Shown in pieces: positions 43,790 through 56,044 of a stretch of DNA of 64,000 nucleotides; positions within the stretch are counted from its first letter, which is position 1; every line of letters starts with the position of its first letter. A program made the position numbers and the translations under genes. Under the pieces are notes generated by a model. It ran no database searches and was not told where the DNA came from. It worked only from the letters and a program-made list of their open reading frames with translations. Origin of the DNA: Nephrocerus scutellatus (taxonomy: Eukaryota; Arthropoda; Insecta; Diptera; Pipunculidae); the NCBI GenBank assembly GCA_947095585.1, contig OX352763.1, forward strand, positions 17,657,462 to 17,721,461, read 5' to 3'.

Positions 43790-45365
43790 TGCTAGTACTT
43801 AGAATGTTTAGAACGGTCACTGTCTTCGTATGTAGCAGCCTTCTGGGAAAGTTTATCTCCTGGGCGGCCTAGGATTCCTAGTGGAAAATGATTGGGTTCG
43901 AAGTTCCGGACGATGTGCTCCCAAGGTTGTAGTGTACCTACGCCAAAGGCACTCATACTGAACGAGCTGAGTCCCTTGATGTCATATCTTACCAAGGTCG
44001 CGTTGGTACTACTATACTGGCTATATATGGCTATACCCACCCTTGGAGGTTAGCTGAGTCTGGGCCATCTTTTGGTTGTGGATCCAGTTTCGTTCTGGGC
44101 TTGACCTACGTAGTGGCTGGTGGTTTGCTACCCAAATGCGGGTAAAGCGCTAGCATGGTAACATCAGCCTGGTATTACCAAAATCTTTGGTACATCAGAG
44201 CCCTAGCTGATGTTACCGGTGCGATTATGCGTTCTCTGTGGAGTTGCATATCTCAACCGGTTGTCGAAAACCAAAGATCGGCAAGGATATTGGTAGATCC
44301 TGCTCTAACCATTGAGTTAATACTGGCACATCAGTCTATGATGGACGTTGTTTGTCGTATAACAAATCCGCGTCCGAAGAGGACCGTGGAGTTATGCTCT
44401 TAGTTGGCGATGTTCACGTTAACCCAAGACATCTCTATCTACGTTCACAGAGAATTGCTATGCAAGGTTATTGCAATATGCTATTTGCTTCATACACACT
44501 TTTGTTAATGTTGTGATCGATTTTTAATTGAGGTGTGTGTGACCATTAATTTGCTAAGGCTTCAAGAAGAATTCCACCAGAGTGACAATGAGTAATAAAT
44601 CCTCCACCGACAATAAAATACCGCTAAGAAAGTGTAACGCCTTTGTACACCCATACAGAGTAATGCACCGGAATAAATAAAGTTGCATTTTCCTTCCATT
44701 TACCTAACAGGGAAGCTGATTACTTAATATGCCAACTGCAACTTGTTGTCCCTGACTTGATTGTCAGCAAAAGAAAATCAACTGTCACTGTAATGCACAA
44801 AAGCAAGACACAAATCAAAGATAAAGTTTCTACTTTAGAGGGGGATTTGAATGAGGCGATGAATGTAACCAAATTCTGCAGGCCGCCTGATGGAATTCTA
44901 AAAGAATTTTCCTATGGCTGCGCCACATTTTTGCGTTGTGTAAACGGATTGCAATTTGTACAAATCCGCCAGCAACGAGAAGCATCGACAGAGCCATAGA
45001 ATGGACTTCAACTCGACGAAGAAAAATAACTTGGATATTTTGTAGGCATTTCCGATGACGCTACTTGGTACTTGCAGTTAATTAGCTGAGAGGAAATTCT
45101 ATTCCTGGCAATTAATGCACACTGGTACTTTGTATCACGATGGAGAGAGGGAATAAGTAGTTTCGAAATTCATTCTGCAGTTTTATATCTTTGCAAGCAT
45201 TAATGAAAAAGCATTTCGCTACATGCTTTCGAGAAAAAATCCTCTTTTATAGCTGTTCAGCGCCATTGGTCTAAAATGGGCGTCGCATATAGCATTGTAT
45301 CGTGTTCGTTAAAAAATGCACACTAAATTGACGTCTGAAGAAATGTTATTTGACAGCCTTTTACT
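43790..45365. other. GC-richer stretch then spacer, no gene assigned
   Basis: 43790-44420 is more GC-rich than its surroundings and has open stretches of about 80 codons on both strands, none with a motif I know. 44640-45000 has a further open stretch. It could be an unrecognised repeat; no splice-consistent gene model emerges. Confidence 0.4.
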
Positions 45366-45369
45366 TAGA

Positions 45370-45720
45370 AATCACCTAATAATATAATTACCGTTATCTA
45401 TTAATACGAGCTGTGGATGCTGTAACTCCAACACGCCGAAAGAATGTGCGCACAGAAGAGAATATTGCCGCAGTAAATGACAGTGTGGCCAAGGATCGAA
45501 ATTGATCGATTCATCATCTGTCGCAGGAATTAGGGCTCGGTTTGTCCAGTATGTGGCAAATTTGCGCAAAGATCTTGACCTACACCGGTATTAGATCCAG
45601 CTGGTATAGGAATGAAAAGAAACAAGACCATCATATGCGTCGTTCTTTCTCCGATTGGGCGCTGGAGCAGTTGGAAACTGACACGTTGTTTTATCGCAAG
45701 TCTCGTTTTATCTCGTGTTA
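45370..45720 (+). mobile_element. Degenerate mariner, N-terminal half
   Basis: Pieces VDAVTPTRRKNVRTEENIAA and LSQELGLG, then DHHMRRSFSDWALEQLE and DTLFYRK, align with residues 70-165 of the transposase at 23873 (TRMRRVRTEENIAV, DHRLRREFSDWSLNQL, DPFFYRK). Stops and shifts; the catalytic domain is missing. Confidence 0.75.
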
Positions 45721-45784
45721 CAAATTAAATTTCTTTATTTCCTTTTATCCTCTTGCGTTGTGTAGTCTCGGGTTATGCTTATAA

Positions 45785-45862
45785 TCATCATCATCATATT
45801 TGGCTCTACAACCGGGGTCCGGTCCTGGCCTCCCGCAAAAAGTCTCTCCACCGGTCCCCACA
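45785..45862 (-). mobile_element. RTE 3' terminus with ATG-rich tail
   Basis: ATCATCATCATCATATTTGG then CTCTACAACCGGGGTCCGGT is the same 3' end as the RTE copy at 8373-9031. Only about 78 bp remain. It abuts the 3' end of LINE family A at 45866. Confidence 0.8.
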
Positions 45863-45865
45863 CGT

Positions 45866-47450
45866 AAAAGGTGTTCGCACCCTTATAATGCTCGGCTATA
45901 TGCTTGGCACAGCGTGGGGGTTAAGGAAAAGTAGGAGAAAAGAGGAGATGTCTATGAGCTTGTGCCTTGAATGCCTGTGGATCATAGTGATGTGGAAAGA
46001 AGAGCTTGGCATAGCATTCTTCATACGTGTTGTACGGCTGAAGAACGAATCCCTGAACTTTACTGTACGTCCGAAGATGGGCTTAAGGGTAAACCTGATG
46101 AGCAGTTAGAACGTCACGAGTATTGCGATTAAATTCAAGAAGAGGTGGCGTGCAACTGGCTATTTCTCTTGAGCATCGCTTGTGGAAGAAACGGTGACAA
46201 ACAGTGACAAGCAGGAAACTTTCTAACATATGTACTTGTTTGAGTTCCGCATGAGAACTGGATGGACGTACCTCACACTTACATGATAAGCTGAGAGGGT
46301 GTCGCCAGCGAAAGAGTAAATTGAGAAGTCACAGATAAGAGTGTCGGGGACAAAACAGACCCTTGGGGAACGCCAGCATTTAAGTGATGTAATTTTGGCT
46401 TGAAACCGTCCAATACAACTTGAATTGAGCGGTCCAATAGATAGCTTCTAATCTTCTACTCTTCTTCTTTTATCATCGTCTCCGTAAGCACGAATTTTGG
46501 ACAAAGAGCTTGATGTCAAACTCTATCAAATGCCTTAGAAATATCGAGTGCAACAGCTTTGCTTTCACCGAATTGATGCAAAGGGTTCCACTGTGTGAGA
46601 TATACCATCAAATCACCAGTAGAACGTTGCCCACGAAATCCGTACTGACGGTCACTAAGGATTTTGTTGGTTTCGAGATATTTCATGAGCTGAAAATTTA
46701 ACATCGTTTCCATGACCTTGGAAAGAAATGATGTAATCGCAATGGGTCGGTACGAAGCAGAAGACGACGGCTCGCCTTTTTTGGGTATGGGCTGGACAAA
46801 GGCTGTTTCCGTAAAGAGTCCAGAAGAATAGGATAGATGGAAAAGCTTACGCAATGGTAATGCCAGCTTGGAAGAACACCTTTTAAGAACTAATGGGGAA
46901 ATACTATCTGGCTCAGTGTATTTGTTAGTGCTGGATCGTTTAAAACTTTAGCAACTTCACTAATGAATGATTGTCCCATAGTGTTCAATAATCTGAGGTG
47001 CAGGCGGTAGCAATGCACAATCTTGAAGCTAGCTGTAACATACGCAGCAAACAGATTGGCCTTGTCTAGAACTTTTGGACATTGTAGTGTTTGTTGCCTC
47101 AATTTTTGGTCGTAGGTGAATTTAACTCGCCGAAGATGGACATTGGAATGATTTCTGGCTCGTTTGAAATTTGTTCGGTTTTCCTCAGTAGGGTTTGCTT
47201 TTGTAAAACCGAAGGCATACCTCTTTAATTCTAGAAGCCTCTTTACAGCTCGGGTCATACCATCTATCCTCCTTTGGTTTGACAGACTTATTCCAGGAGT
47301 GGATAAAGTCTCTCATAGCAATAAGGATGATGTTTTTAATTGCATCAGCGGCGGTATCCACGTTTCTATCGCGAAATAATAGCGACCAGTTCATGTTCTC
47401 AAAGAAGTTGTTAAAGCTGTCCCAATTGGCATACTCGTACTGCCATACTG
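45866..47450 (-). mobile_element. LINE family A, longest copy
   Basis: On minus, from 47450 down: EYANWDSFNNFFENMNW, IHSWNKSVKPKEDRWYD, FTKANPTEENRTNFKRARN, then the RT domain AFVQPIPKKGEP, YRPIAITSFLSKVMETML, ILSDRQYGFRGQRSTGDLMV and ALDISKAFDRV, followed by broken motifs and the 3' end near 45870-46130. The endonuclease domain is missing and frames are broken. The 5' end stops near a T-run at 47450. Confidence 0.85.
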
Positions 47451-47459
47451 TTTTTTTTT

Positions 47460-49150
47460 TGTGTGTGTGTTTTTTCTCTAACTGAGTTGTTTATTAACAA
47501 GAAATTAGCTGATAAACTGCCAACCATAATACGGGTATATATATATCCTTTCAATTTAAATTTGCTTGTGTTGCGAGCACTCGTACAGTATATCGCGGCA
47601 GCATAAAGATAAAGTTCAAGATGCACTCACACTTTGTTTCAAGGCCAGTTTTGTCCTTTTTCCTAACGCGACGAGCTCGTAATCACTTGAATTTGGTAAA
47701 TGCGAACTTCCTAAATTGCAATTGTGACACACACGAGCATGTCCTGAATTGCAATATCCTTTTGATTATCGCAATCCTCTTGGCGCAGCGCGAACTTACC
47801 ATCAGTTGAGGTTGGTTTTTGGCCGGGCAATGGCGCAACTTCAATACGGCCGACCGCAAACATTCGCGGTTTCCGTTTAGTAGTCAAAGTGAACTGTACT
47901 CGCTTACTCATGTCGAGCGGAACTTTCCTGCGCTTCAAAGTTGCAATTGTTTGTTGTTGTGATTGTGATTTGCGATGAGCGGTTGCAGCCGACGAAAGTC
48001 CTTTGATGTTCAATAGGCGGTTTATTTGTTTTTGTTGCGTTGGCTTTTGTAACACGGTTTGAAAGGGTTTTTCGAAAAAGATTGAAATTTTTTTTAATTA
48101 ACCGGTAGTGTACCGGAGTGTGGTTCTGGTTTCCAACAAAAACTAACACCACCGCCGGTCGCGATTTTAAGACCTTGTTAACCAGTTTGACATCACCTAA
48201 TTAACATTCTGGTCCTTTCTAGTAAGACATGCGGACGGGTTTTCCGGTTGTCCGTTGCAATTGCAAAGAAATTCCTTGAATCGCCTTGAAGACATAAGAT
48301 CATCTACTTAAGGTGGCAAACACAGTCGTTGCGTGGTTTGTTCATTGTGGCAATGACCTGGATTTTATTACAAGAATTTAAATTAGTCGAGTGATGTAAT
48401 CAACGTTTTGGCACATCATCTGCGTTGCTCAATTCTCCTCGTTCTTACTTTATATGCCCCGCTGCAGCAGTAAGTGGCTTGTAATTTGTTGCCCCACGCT
48501 AAACTATCAAACGATATGCATGTCGACTGGGCCAAAAAGCAAAGACGAACTTACAACATACAAGCACTGCAGTAGAGAGTACATAGGCAGATGAGGAGCG
48601 AGAGGACTGCTTGATTATTTGATTGGCTAGACAAGATAATTTGGAGTATTCGTTTTGGAATTTTGGCTTCCTAGTTTAGCCGCAAATGTGAATGCGACGC
48701 GACATTGCGGGATGGGGTGCTCTGGCGTTTTTGCCAATGGAATGGATGAAACGAAAGGACTCACAAACGACAGACGACCGACATCACGTACTGGTGGCAG
48801 ACGACGACTTCTTCTTCAGCTTCGGTTCGCATAGTTTTTGATCTCTATTTTCTCTACGATTGCCAATTTTCCCCATCAGCTCTGTTGACTTTTAATTGGA
48901 AATGAATTGAATTTATGAACAAAGAACCACAAACGGTTTTGTCATTGAGAGACGTTGGGATCGTTCGTTTAAGGCGTTTTTTTTTTGTTTTGTTGCCCTC
49001 CGACGAGCCGATGAGACGATAATATGCATGGCCAGCGTCAGTGCCAACAGCAAACTGCTCCACGAATTTTCTACGAGAATGATAATGGCTGGCTGATGGG
49101 CGCACAGAAGCCTCTCGTTACTTGAACACACATCATATAGAGCTGACTTT
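47460..49150. other. Spacer, mostly unassigned
   Basis: Lacks clear transposon motifs. Minus-strand open stretches at 47711-48152 are Lys/Gln-rich (MSKRVQFTLTTKRKPRMFAV) without a known domain. 48700-49130 has gene-proximal character (mixed GC, ACGACGACTTCTTCTTC). Confidence 0.4.
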
Positions 49151-49159
49151 GCAAATTTG

Positions 49160-49645
49160 GTGGACGTCGAACAGGAACTCTTGGTGAACAATTACACACA
49201 AAAACGGTCTCCATTTAGAAGAAGCAGGCTAACCAGTGATTTTACACCATTGGAAACTAGACGCATGCTGGTGAAATCTTTAATTTTACCCAATATTCTC
49301 TTTGAAGATGTAATTTATAGCCAGCTTGACTTTCACTCAGCATATAAGCTGTTGCTGGCCTGTTCGATACATGTATAAACTTCGTAGAAAAGATTACACT
49401 GAGGCTCTTCTTGATGTCTTGATGTGGGGCGGCTTCTTGATGTCACAAACTGTATTTTCCTACACAATACTATTAACTCAAATTATTGTGAGTCTTTGTG
49501 GTTGAATTTTGAGCGTGTCTTAGATTACTCTGTTTTTGGCCACCATATCAAGGCTGCGTATGTCAACATAAACCCGCAAATGACTCTATGGCTATACCAG
49601 AGTATTATCATGATCTTCAGTCGGTTTTGTGGGGGTTTGAGGAGA
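49160..49645 (+). mobile_element. LINE fragment (C-terminal part)
   Basis: Frames read RSRLTSDFTPLETRRMLVKS, LILPNILFEDVIYSQL, and after a shift LRRKDYTEALLDV and LLDVTNCIFLHNTI, matching the post-RT region of a LINE (TxxRxxLVxSLIxPxxxYxDxVY, then FLxxxxLxxLFxLI). It ends at a perfect inverted repeat. Confidence 0.65.
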
Positions 49646-49698
49646 GTTTGAAAAGGTCTTGACCAGATAATACTCTGGTATAGCCATAGAGTCATTTG
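49577..49698. repeat. 33-bp perfect inverted repeat
   Basis: CAAATGACTCTATGGCTATA starts the left arm (49577-49609); its exact reverse complement fills 49666-49698, with a 56-bp loop. It lies at the head-to-head join of a plus-strand and a minus-strand LINE piece. Confidence 0.95.
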
Positions 49699-50320
49699 TT
49701 AAACATGCGTTGGAATGTCAAGTAAGCTTTATTAGCGTTGTTAATAATGTATGTCATATGGGAGTTCCATGTAAGTTTTTGGTCGAACATAACTACCAGA
49801 TATTTGGCTTCCAGCATTATTTGGAGGACCTTGCTTTGAAATTCAGTGTAGGAAGATTCATTATTCTTCTCTTTGTGAAGATGGTGCACAGTGCACACTA
49901 TCTTGTCTGGGTTGACGCATAGGTTCACCTCTTTACACCATTCGTTTACTAGTTTGAGAGCAAATTGCATTCGTTCTGCTTTCGTACTCTCGAATTTGCC
50001 ACGAACCATGAGGACAAGGTCATCCGCATAGCCAATGTTGGTGACACGATTGTTCAAGAGAGATGCCAAGAGAGTATCTGGTTCATTACCAGCAGCCACA
50101 ATAGAGGTGACAGGACTCTGCCTTGTGGGCAGCCTCTCTTTGCCGCTACTGTGATGGCTTTGTCGCCAAACGAGGCTCGAATTCTCCTACCTCTTAGCAT
50201 GCTCATAACCCATCCTATGATTGAGGATTCTAGATTCTTGTTTCTGGCTTGTGATTGAATAACTTCGAAGTTAGTGTTTCGGCAAGCATGCAACAAGGCT
50301 TGCCGTATTCTTAAACGACT
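49680..50320 (-). mobile_element. LINE RT fragment
   Basis: On minus: NTNFEVIQSQARNKNLESSI, IGWVMSMLRGRRIRASFGDK, AAKRGCPQGRVLSPLLWLLV, then a shift and NIGYADDLVLMVRGKFES, LKLVNEWCKEVNLCVNPDK and LEAKYLVVMFDQKLTWNSH. Intact YADD box and PQG box, but frameshifted. An R1/LOA-like style of RT; one of the less decayed LINE pieces here. Confidence 0.85.
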
Positions 50321-50339
50321 TCTGAAGAAGCTGCATAAA

Positions 50340-50640
50340 AAATGAGGGGAAAGACAACATTCTCCACATTCTCTTTACGTGCCCAACCCTCTCTCCAAAA
50401 CGAAAACTCCATCTGGGAGCTTTCTTTTTATAGTGACCTTAATGATCAGACCAACACTGACATTAGTAGTGTCTGGCGCATCGTACGGAGCTCCAAATAC
50501 TCGTAATAATAATAATAGTAGGGGTAATATAATTTTTTTGATCCACGTGGTACCACAATGGACTACTACTGGTCTAACTGTGTCGGAGTTTCTACCGATT
50601 GCCACTTTAACCTAACCTTAACTTAACCTTTAATTGCTCG
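50340..50640 (+). mobile_element. LINE 3' end
   Basis: One frame reads NILHILFTCPTLSPKRKLHL, the Cys-containing C-terminal motif of RNase H LINEs, then shifts to DISSVWRIVRSS. The tail (CAATGGACTACTACTGG, then TAACCTAACC) looks like a LINE 3' UTR. Points away from the minus-strand RT piece next to it. Confidence 0.65.
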
Positions 50641-52735
50641 TTAGTCACATCGACTACGACTAATTGTAGTAAAACAAAACTTTGTTGTATTTATTTACTA
50701 AGTACAAAGACTTTAAAGATAAAGATAGAATCGAGGACACAGTGAAAAGGAGCGAAGGGGCTCACTGTTAGTGAAGCGCTCCGACCAGCTACTATATAAT
50801 AAATTCTGCCTTATAGTATTTACCGTAGGTAATTTACAAGTCTTCGCTGAAAGGATGTAAGGAGTTCGATGGGGATCGGGATAGTACTATGTCACATGTC
50901 ATGTCATCCTTGCAAGCATGACGCGCCTAATCACACTTCGAGCCTAATATTAATTTCGATTTTAAAATAATTGCTTGATCCTTAACATCCCTGGTTGTGG
51001 TCCTTTATGTAATGGCTAGCACTTGTAGCGCTGACTTCACTTTCATTAGATGAATTGCATTTCGTGTGTGTGTGTGTGTGGGTTGATAGAAGGCTACGAG
51101 CATATTTCTATTGATATAAAAATCTAAACAAATCCGCCATATTGCCCATTGCATTAACCCTTTACAATGCACTTTCAATGAGTGCACACATAAATATATA
51201 CGCGTATATTATGTACATACGGTGCGCGTTCATTCTTATTTACCCCTTCGTTAGGACAATTCTTCCACCATTGTTCCCAAGATGGCAATAATCTGTAAAG
51301 GAGTACTCACGAAATGAAGTGAATATCCCGCTGCAGGATACCTACATATACAACTAGAGGGAGAGCATTGCTGCTAGTCCGACTTGCTTGGCTTCGGCAC
51401 TGACGGAATCGGCTTCAGCGTGCTTTCCATTTCAGAAGCATTCGACCGAGCACACAGAGACAATGGGCGCAGCAGTATAAACACAACGCAACGCAACACA
51501 ACGAACGTACAATACGATCGCTGTATATATGCTGCAGGATTCCTTCAGGATTCGCGCTATAGGGCCGGCCATGGGTTCCTGAGTGCTGTCATCATCAGCG
51601 TATAAAGAAGCTTTCAACAAGCGGCGGTTGGTTGGCTCGCTTGCCGAGCTCTGGGCCGCTTCGCAATGGTGGTGCAACCAATCCTGAATGTCATGGGTAT
51701 ATGAGTATTTATAAATGCACGAGCATGTACGAGTACGGGCTCATCGTCACTCATTGTTTCGAATGAAAACGCGTGGTGTGCTGTACACCGTTATACACGT
51801 ACAGCGCGGTACACAAATTGAGGTGCACTGTACATTGCTGAGCGCTCACATTTCTTTCAAATTCAATAATGCGCTGCGTTAGCTGGTGACATAGCTAATC
51901 TTCCGAATCGGTCGTTCCTCGTGAGCCATTGTGCGCTGCGCTACTGTGGAGGTGCAGGGAGTCGTTCCGCACTCCACTTCATACACTCACGAGTAGAAGA
52001 GAAAGTGAAGAAAAAAACCAACGATTTGTGTCACTGTTGTTACCCAAGATCCCCAGGTGCGGTGCCGTGATGGCACGCTCTCTTTAAGATAACTTTGAAT
52101 AATTGTAATACTGGGAAGGATGGAGGGGAATTCATTTTTTTACTGCTCCCTGCAGTTTTATGTCGAAAAATTCACTTCCTCCTTCACTTGCTGTCAAAAT
52201 ACAATTCCGTGCCGTGTGTACGGAAAATATTAATAATTCAAGATGGCGTTAAATTAAAGCACAAAAGAAATATGAATGAAATGACACAGTATTGCGTGTA
52301 TATTGAATCAACCCTTGTGGGCGGTGCAATTAATGCATTGGAAGAGGGGATTAAATGCCCGAAAAATCTACTTAAGGTGGGCCTAGAGAAGTGTTCTTAA
52401 ACTTTTTCTTTCGATTAGAATGTTGGAATGTGATAATCGTAATCTGTAGACTGTAGGATCTTATGAGAAAACTTGTCCCATTTCGGGGTGCAATGGCATT
52501 TCTTTTGAAGTGTTCTCACGCTCAAGGGAGTCACGCTTTTTATACTAAGCACATCGTTGGCGTTTGGGAATTAAGGAGATATCTATTAACAGGTGTCTTA
52601 AATGTCAGCAGATCATACAGGCACGGAAACTAAGAGTTCGGGGATATATTCCACATTAATAACTTGAGGATATAGCAGAAGTCTGTATTGGTGTGAAGAC
52701 TGGTGGTTATCACGAGCTTACTTCATCTGCCAACG
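50641..52735. other. Spacer; no confident gene
   Basis: Holds a short (GT)n at about 51064-51080 and an open stretch of 101 codons (52095-52400, +) without a known domain. 51200-52080 is mixed in GC with short direct repeats (ACGCAACACAACG) and looks single-copy. Confidence 0.4.
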
Positions 52736-52739
52736 TATG

Positions 52740-53490
52740 TTGAGCAAAACGTAGGCAATAAAACCGTAAATGACTTTATGGCTATGCTTAAACGTTATCA
52801 GATCCAATATTACATTCACGGCCCTGATTTGGTGTCCAAAATTAAATCCAGAGACTAATCTATCTAAGCGTAATAGGCGTTATAAAGACCTGCAAAACAG
52901 CACCTCTAGAGAATCATCTGGCGCTTCCACTCCTGTACTTACACATCAAAAGTGAGGCTGGTTCAAGAGCCATCCAACTACAATTCTCTAATCAAATAAA
53001 AGCAAATGCACCAGGATACGTCAGCATTATAACCTAAATAAACGAAACTGTCTAACCATCAGACTTCATAATAAAAACAACTAACTTCCAAAGGAGCTTT
53101 TCGATAATATAAGATTTCCAGAAGGAAAACAGGTTTAAAATATCTTAAGAACCCTTCCCCAGCATATATCCGTCAGGTATATAGACGTCTCAAAAATACA
53201 TATAGTTACCAGAGCAGCAGTATTCAGACCTAGAGACACAGTGTGAATACTCCTATGATAATCTCCCACCATATTCCAGGCAGAAACAATAGAAATAGAA
53301 GTCTGCACAGAAGTACCAAGATCTATATGATCTCCGACAGTCATGCAGAACTGTTGGCACCAGAAGGTCCAGTCTTTTATTCTAAAACAACCTAGAACTG
53401 CTACTGACACTTGAAAAAGCCAGACAATCGCCTTTGTAGATTTTATAGCTTTCATAAAGTAATTAAGCATTCACTTAATGCGGTAAAACA
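52740..53490 (+). mobile_element. LINE RNase H-region relic
   Basis: Around 53260-53440 a frame reads FQAETIAIEVCTEV, ISDSHAELLAPEGPVFYSKT and then KKPDN, the RNase H block FQAExxAI...SDSxAxLxAL...SKxV of I/LOA-type LINEs. The upstream part (52740-53000) is too decayed to name. Confidence 0.6.
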
Positions 53491-53859
53491 TCTGGGTTGT
53501 ACAAAAGGTCTTAAGGTCGCTCCTAAGCCCGCCACTAATAGTAATATCGCCTAATAACGTAATTGCCTTTGCCTGTTTGTTTGTTTATCTGTATCGATAT
53601 AATGATTCTATGTCGCCTCATCCCACTTAAACCACTATATGTATCGAAGCCATACTTACACCATATGATCGTTTGGTGCTCCGATAAGTTTAAGTTTTTT
53701 TTTGAACCGTAAGATGGCGCTGGAGTCAAGATATTTAGAAACATTTGTGTTTCTGGTTGGATTTGGTTCATATCCACATCATATATTCGTTTGATGTTTC
53801 GAAAAAAATGGTGAAATGGTTATGTGGTTGAAGAAAGATTCCGTCATTTTTGACGGGTA

Positions 53860-54890
53860 CTCACTAGTAATATAATAATAATAATACCTTGAGATAAGGC
53901 ACGGTATTATGGATGGTTTGAAAGATGTGCGGAAAGCACCTGTATATTTCCTTTGAACACTGTTTTTGGCTAAAGCAATGACACAGTGACAAGCTGGAAA
54001 CATTCCTAGGATGTACGAGACGGTCGTAACCATTCACCAATAGTAAATGCAAATGTAGTTTTGGAAGCACCTGACCAGACAATACACTTGTATACAAGTT
54101 TTGGACGAGTATACGTCTTGTAAATAGTTGTCAGATCTGAGGGAGTGAAGTACTTCCTGCACCGTTTTAGCAAATCTAAACAATTCGAAGCATTTTTAGC
54201 GGCGGCGAATATGTGGTCATTACAACGCAGCTTGTAGTTGATGCACATACCGAGAATTGCGAATTTTTCGATCTCTTCTATGCAAGTTCCATTCATGGAT
54301 AAAGGAATAGGATTTAAGTTACGCATATACGACATGAAAACAGCATTGGATTTTGGACACGTTAAATTCTACTCAATTGTTATGCTGGCAAGGTCAGCAT
54401 TTAACGAACTTTACATCCTTTTTTGTTCAAGCTTCACTTGCGAAGAAGACGAGGATTTCCACAAAGTGTGACCACTTATGAAATGTTGTTGACTATTTAT
54501 TGAATTGAATGCAAGCGAAAGAATGATTTCGATTAGAAGTAGTGGACAGGAGATGAATAATGAAAATAAAAAAGAGTGTTGGAGTCAAAACAGAGCCTTG
54601 GGAAACACCAGTGTTTATGGGGTAAACATGCGATTTTAAATCATCCAGTCCGACCGAGATTGAACGGTTACGAAGGTTAGCTACTATACCATATAAGGTC
54701 TTTTCGGTTCCATAGACAATTATTTTCGTCATTTCATTTGCTTTCCCAAAATTTGTGTAAAGGCTCTACATGATATATGTCACCAGATCATTAGTAGAAC
54801 GTTGTCTTCGAATACCGTTTTGCTGGTCGCTAAGAATTTCTCTTGGTTCGAGGTATTGCATAAGCAAGTCGCCACAAGGCTGGCGCATGG
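53860..54890 (-). mobile_element. LINE family A, RT to C terminus, decayed
   Basis: On minus, from high to low coordinates: EPREILSDQQNGIRRQRST, then RNRSISVGLDDLKSHVYPIN, GVSQGSVLTPTLFFIFI, IPLSMNGTCIEEIEKFAILG, CLDLLKRCRKYFTPSDLTTI and YKTYTRP, ending near 53870. Same order as the copy at 45866-47450. Stops and shifts throughout. Confidence 0.8.
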
Positions 54891-54899
54891 TATTTTCTT

Positions 54900-55200
54900 A
54901 GTTCTTTATATTAACTTCACGTCCGCGTATCTTTGTTTGTGTGTTTGTGATAAAATCTTGTGATCAATTTATAATCAACTTCCTAAAGCCCGATTTAATT
55001 TCACGCTTTGCACACACTTCCAAATTTTTACAGAAAGTGTTGTCTTTGGAGTTACATCTAAAAACAGCACTTTCTGTAATAATTTGGAAGCCTTCGCCCT
55101 TCGATCCTGGGAGGGGCTCCCATATATATTTTTTTCGAAATTTACCGAATTTTATTCAAACATTGCACACATGTGTGTCTCCAGTTAGAAAATATACCTG
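54900..55200 (-). repeat. Dispersed repeat R2, minus copy with internal inverted repeat
   Basis: TTAACTTCACGTCCGCGTAT, GATCAATTTATAATCAAC and CCTAAAGCCCGATTT are the reverse complement of the R2 end. TTTACAGAAAGTG (about 55030) and CACTTTCTGTAA (about 55067) form an inverted repeat, so two R2 parts lie head to head. Confidence 0.7.
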
Positions 55201-55289
55201 AAATTTTTCTTTGTGGTATAAATACGGCTGTCAGTTGTGCTGAGCTATGAAACTTTTATTTAACTTGATTTTCTCAGTCTGTCAGTTTT

Positions 55290-56040
55290 TCCAACTTCTT
55301 TGAGGTACTTCTTAGACACCCTTTACGCGACCTCGTCATCATCATCATCATATCCTTTAACCCCGGTTGGGGGCAAAAGGGCGCCAAAAGTTTATTCCAT
55401 TTGTTGACGATTTATTTATTGTTATGGCGTCGTGATTGACGCTGGTACATGAAAGATGACGATGTGCGGTTTACTACAGCAGAGGCAGTACAAAGATTCT
55501 CCATAATATGGATACCTCTTGGGGACTCATTTCGATTTCTTATTCCATGTAATAGCATTTTACATTCAACCATCGTGTTTTCCGAGATACAATTAATAAC
55601 ATACATAAGCTCAGATTCGTCGCACAACTGCCCTTTAGATGGACGAACACATTGAGGCCGCTCACTATGGGAAAACAAACGCCTTTTGTATCCGTCTAGT
55701 ATAGGTTACAGATGCTACTTGCTGCTGCCGTTGACCTTTCAGGATAGGCTTCTTCGCCACCAGTATTTCATGCCGTTCATTGCCACACGCAATTCATCCG
55801 CCATTTTGCTAGTTTTTGGTTTGGTTAAATTTTGTGAGCAGCTCAGTGAGTGCCTTGGGGTCTGTGTGACAAGATGCGTGGAAGGTTATTTAATATTTGA
55901 ATTAAGTTCAATTTTTCGAATTCTTTGAGGTCCTTTTCACACGACCTACGCAGCTGTGCGAGTCTTACGTGCGTCGCGTTTGACGTATGTGGCATGTGTC
56001 GATAAATACATAAAAGTTTGTACCCGAAATACGAAGTTTT
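55290..56040 (+). repeat. Dispersed repeat R3, copy 3
   Basis: TTTGAGGTACTTCTTAGACA (about 55299) and TTTGAGGTCCTTTTCACACG (about 55926), followed by GACCTACGCAGCTGTG and CGTGCGTCGCGTTTGACG, resemble 43500-43700. A CATCATCATCATATCC stretch is at about 55336. Confidence 0.5.
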
Positions 56041-56044
56041 TTTC

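Noticed and set aside
52095..52400. 101-codon plus-strand frame
   Set aside because: No known domain, no clear splice partners; kept only as part of an unassigned spacer.
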